NCBI GenBank assembly: GCA_024279075.1
Contig: JAJRRX010000278.1
Coordinates: forward strand, 1 to 15,903
DNA length: 15,903 bases
DNA from: Alphaproteobacteria bacterium
GTDB taxonomy: Bacteria > Pseudomonadota > Alphaproteobacteria > Rhodobacterales > Rhodobacteraceae
Direction of reading: 5' to 3'
Numbering within the stretch: position 1 is the stretch's first letter; each line of letters starts with the position of its first letter. The notes under the pieces were generated by a model that made no database searches, had not been told where the DNA came from, and was given only the letters and a program-made list of their open reading frames with translations. Below are positions 14,701 to 15,903 of this stretch, in pieces. Made by a program: the position numbers and the translations under genes.

Positions 14701-15358
14701 GGGTCCAGAGGTCCATAATGCCGCCCTCATTCACCAGGTCATCGGCCACGGATTGAATGAAGCAGGCATGGGGCTGCGGGTGCTCATAAGAGTTCACAGA
14801 TTTGGTCAGCTTGCCGGTTTTGAAATCCACATAATGGTGACCTTGGGCAGGCCCATCAATGCCGTAAGCCCAGTGCAAGCCGGTGTTAAACCACTGCGGA
14901 GAATTGGGCGCGGCCATTTGGGCGGCCAGCATATAGCGCATTTCGTCAAAATAGGCCTTGGCGTCAGCCTCGGTGGTGAAATGGCCACCCTTCCAGCCCC
15001 AATAGCACCACGCGCCTGCAAGGCGGTCAAACACCTGCTTGGCAGAGGTTTCTGAGCCATAGCGCGCGCCCTCGGGCAGGGCTTTTAGCGCGGCCTCATC
15101 GGGCACCGAGCGCCACAAAAACTCCGGAATACCCTTTTCCTGCACCCGTTTGGTTGCCGCCGGCACACCCGCCTTGCGGAAATACTTTTGCGCCAGCACA
15201 TCGGCTGCAACTTGCGAAAAGCCCTCGGGCACTTCCATATCGGCGAGGGCAAACACAATGCTGCCGTCAGGATTGCGAATCTCCGAACTCCGTTTGGTGA
15301 AAGAAAGCGCACCATATGCGCCGGACTTTACCGAGGTAAATTTACGATCAATCTTCAT
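11765..15358 (-). CDS. nrdJ: Adenosylcobalamin-dependent ribonucleotide reductase (class II)
   Basis: NrdJ makes deoxyribonucleotides from ribonucleotides with vitamin B12 coenzyme, without needing oxygen. The product has 1,197 residues, the usual size for the long class II form of alphaproteobacteria. The first redox cysteine is in PQPHACFIQS (Cys199), and the catalytic loop SNPCSEYMF gives Asn474, Cys476 (thiyl radical) and Glu478, followed by DDTACNLASMNL. The C-terminal half has APTGTIG, FDCASTCGKSGKRYLS and ISKTINMPNDAT. The extreme C-terminus is a cysteine-rich, zinc-ribbon-like tail (CGECGNF, CMKCNTCGG, SGCS) thought to carry the reducing thiols. ATG 15358 has an AGGGAC site. Two NrdR-like boxes lie upstream, and a strong terminator lies downstream. 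Confidence 0.97.
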   Translation of the reverse strand: MKIDRKFTSVKSGAYGALSFTKRSSEIRNPDGSIVFALADMEVPEGFSQVAADVLAQKYFRKAGVPAATKRVQEKGIPEFLWRSVPDEAALKALPEGARYGSETSAKQVFDRLAGAWCYWGWKGGHFTTEADAKAYFDEMRYMLAAQMAAPNSPQWFNTGLHWAYGIDGPAQGHHYVDFKTGKLTKSVNSYEHPQPHACFIQSVADDLVNEGGIMDLWTREARLFKYGSGTGTNFSSLRAANETLGGGGKSSGLMSFLKIGDRAAGAIKSGGTTRRAAKMVIVDVDHPDIEEFINWKVIEEQKVASLVAGSKMHEQQLNEIFGAIRVWDGKEADAFDPKKNNALKAAIKGARKVMIPETYVKRVLQYAEQGFTSIEFPTYDTDWDSDAYLSVSGQNSNNTVRVTDAFLQAVKDDADWELLRRTDGEVAKTITARDLWDQVGHAAWASADPGIQYHDTINAWHTCPEDGEIRGSNPCSEYMFLDDTACNLASMNLLKFLKDGSFDAASYMHATKLWTITLEISVLMAQFPSPEIAERSYKFRTLGLGYANIGGLLMNMGFGYDSDEGRALTGVLTAIMTGVSYKTSAEMAAELGAFSGYAKNADHMLRVIRNHKRAAYGETSGYEGLAVPPVPLDHDNCPDGRLLNLAHKAWDEALALGEQHGYRNAQVSVIAPTGTIGLVMDCDTTGIEPDFALVKFKKLAGGGYFKIINQSVPAALVKLGYKPAQIEEIIAYAVGHGSIGNAPGINTTSLLGHGFGEEELAKIEAALGSAFDLRFIFNQWTLGTDFCTGALGIPEEKLNDPAFDLLNHLGYSKEQIEAANLHAIGTMTLEGAPYLKKEHYVVFDCASTCGKSGKRYLSVDSHIKIMAAAQSFISGAISKTINMPNDATIEDCKAAYESSWALGVKANALYRDGSKLSQPLSSALIDDEDMDELAEALAGEQATVLAEKIVEKVIVKEIARGREKLPQRRKGYTQKAVVGGHKVYLRTGEYKDGTLGEIFIDMHKEGAAFRAMMNNFAIAISVGLQYGVPLDEYVDAFTFVRFDPAGMVQGNDSIKSATSIIDYIFRELAISYLDRTDLAHVQPEGETFDSLGRGEEEGKPNVSEPSDSAASSLELIKQLSSTGYLRSRMPQNLSGIKASETVATQTTATVQVLDNRTKAKMQGYEGDPCGECGNFTLVRNGTCMKCNTCGGTSGCS

Positions 15359-15466
15359 GCTGTCCCTGCCTAATATACTGCCCTGCTCAAGGGTACTTTG
15401 TTATGAAAGCCACTATTTACCTGATGTTGACGACACGCGCCCTGTGCGAGCGGTTTAGTCCTGCCA

Positions 15467-15482
15467 GCACTATATCTAGTAG
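15467..15482. promoter_or_regulatory. Candidate NrdR box 1 upstream of nrdJ
   Basis: GCACTATATCTAGTAG matches the published NrdR palindrome (ACACWATATMTWGTGT) at most positions, including the central ATAT and the CAC...GT arms. NrdR represses ribonucleotide reductase genes when dATP is plentiful. It lies 109 bases before the nrdJ start codon. Confidence 0.6.
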
Positions 15483-15497
15483 CCCTACTGTTGATAC

Positions 15498-15513
15498 ACC
15501 CTAATTGCAGTAT
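15498..15513. promoter_or_regulatory. Weaker candidate NrdR box 2
   Basis: ACCCTAATTGCAGTAT matches the NrdR consensus at about 10 of 16 positions. Alone it would be unconvincing, but it starts exactly 31 bases (three helical turns) from box 1, the usual spacing of paired NrdR boxes. Confidence 0.4.
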
Positions 15514-15699
15514 TTAGGACGCCCCCGTCAAACGCTTTATTTACATAATGTGAGGAAAAATATGTTGACGCCACTTTGGCGACATTCCGTTTTTTTTGGC
15601 AGATCGCGGGGGCTGGTCGCAGCTTCCCCAAGGGCAGTTTTTACAAAAGATGCGTGTTTTCAAATGCTTTGGCAAAACGGCTCAAAACTTGCTTCAACC

Positions 15700-15735
15700 C
15701 AACATATGGAGAATCATCAAATTCTGAATATGTTG
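15700..15735. repeat. Hairpin CAACATAT...ATATGTTG
   Basis: An eight-pair stem, CAACATAT (15700-15707) with ATATGTTG (15728-15735), stacks over a two-by-two internal loop on an inner five-pair stem AGAAT/ATTCT with a six-base loop. It lies two bases from the larger inverted repeat at the tRNA end. It has no T-run on either strand. Confidence 0.5.
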
Positions 15736-15737
15736 CG

Positions 15738-15780
15738 CCAGTTTTCGCGATCATTGTATACAATAGTATGTGAAAACTGG
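15738..15780. repeat. Inverted repeat containing the CCA end of tRNA-Pro
   Basis: CCAGTTTTC (15738-15746) and GAAAACTGG (15772-15780) form a perfect nine-pair inverted repeat. A perfect 12-base palindrome ATTGTATACAAT (15753-15764) lies between them. The right arm includes the encoded CCA of the tRNA. This could be a 3' processing or termination structure of the tRNA transcript, a regulator site, or a scar of integration. Confidence 0.5.
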
Positions 15781-15854
15781 TCGGGGCGATAGGATTCGAA
15801 CCTACGACCTACGGTACCCAAAACCGCCGCGCTACCAGGCTGCGCCACGCCCCG
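15778..15854 (-). tRNA. tRNA-Pro (anticodon UGG)
   Basis: On the reverse strand the 77-base sequence folds into a cloverleaf. The acceptor stem is CGGGGCG/CGCCCCG with discriminator A, and the D stem is GCGC/GCGC with AGCCTGGTA loop. The anticodon stem is GCGGT/ACCGT with loop TTTGGGT, so the anticodon is TGG. The T arm is GTAGG-TTCGAAT-CCTAT. CCA is encoded (15780-15778). UGG reads proline codons. Confidence 0.95.
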
Positions 15855-15866
15855 ACCTTGGGCCAT

Positions 15867-15895
15867 CAGATAGACGGTAACGCGGGGAATGAAAA
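15867..15895 (-). promoter_or_regulatory. Possible promoter of tRNA-Pro
   Basis: On the reverse strand TTTTCA (15895-15890) and TATCTG (15872-15867) are 17 bases apart, and the -10 ends 12 bases before the mature 5' end of the tRNA. Both hexamers are only moderate matches. Confidence 0.35.
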
Positions 15896-15903
15896 GCGAA
15901 AAA

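Larger units (their letters stand above)
15359..15777. other. 419-base intergenic region between nrdJ and tRNA-Pro
   Basis: No convincing protein gene is seen here. A forward frame at 15505-15792 runs into the tRNA and resembles nothing known. The half near nrdJ holds its control region with two NrdR-like boxes. A small imperfect hairpin (ATGTTGACGCCA / TGGCGACAT, 15562-15585) is followed by eight T. The half near the tRNA has the inverted repeats described separately. The remainder is A/T-rich without recognisable content. Confidence 0.5.

Noticed and set aside
13973..15055. A 360-codon open frame on the forward strand inside nrdJ
   Set aside because: It is antisense to conserved nrdJ coding sequence, has no ribosome site and resembles no protein family; it is a by-product of high GC in the third codon positions.
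15359..15777. A cobalamin riboswitch upstream of B12-dependent nrdJ
   Set aside because: No B12 box or matching long conserved fold was seen on the reverse strand; NrdR-like boxes explain control better.
15505..15792. A 95-codon forward frame upstream of the tRNA
   Set aside because: It crosses into the tRNA gene, has no family resemblance, and covers the inverted repeats.
1..15903. CRISPR array, transposon, prophage or defence system
   Set aside because: No regularly spaced direct repeats, transposase, integrase or defence-type protein was found on either strand.

Overview
The window looks like ordinary chromosome of an alphaproteobacterium, most likely of the Rhodobacterales (Roseobacter-type). 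The evidence is the gene set: PPK2, a DUF2852 protein, bacterial Bpt leucyltransferase, a Tat-exported TakP-like TRAP binding protein with an unusually long DctM, and a B12-dependent NrdJ of about 1,200 residues. Moderately high GC and Shine-Dalgarno sites of the GGAG/GGGAGG type fit this. This is inference from the sequence alone; no database search was made. No phage, insertion sequence, integrase or CRISPR array is visible.

Layout. Bases 1-853 hold the 3' end of a ppk2 gene and a TetR-family regulator with a TTG start overlapping the ppk2 stop. Next come a small DUF2852 membrane protein (941-1366) and bpt (1484-2296). Bpt ends tail-to-tail, with overlapping stop codons, against a reverse-strand serine hydrolase (2293-3387). 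The DUF2852 gene and the serine hydrolase share a conserved palindromic operator (ATGT-W-AAT-N3-ATTAACAT) at their promoters, which suggests that the TetR protein between ppk2 and DUF2852 controls both. A reverse-strand TRAP transporter operon follows: dctP (6905-7987), dctQ (5923-6822) and dctM (3526-5910). It has an intercistronic hairpin after dctP and a strong terminator after dctM.

Bases 8252-11589 form a branched-chain amino-acid operon. It has a promoter, an apparently leaderless 18-codon leader peptide rich in Ile/Leu/Val, an intrinsic attenuator terminator, the acetolactate synthase large subunit, a sulfotransferase-like gene placed between the subunits, and the small subunit. A hairpin-rich 175-base gap with a UUCG-loop terminator separates this operon from the convergent nrdJ gene (11765-15358, reverse strand). 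Upstream of nrdJ is a 419-base intergenic stretch with two candidate NrdR boxes. It ends in inverted repeats that abut the CCA end of a reverse-strand tRNA-Pro(UGG) gene (15778-15854).

The most interesting signals are regulatory: the leaderless ilv attenuator, the shared two-site operator, the NrdR box pair, and the unexplained sulfotransferase inside the ilv operon. I did not find a wholly new multi-gene system.
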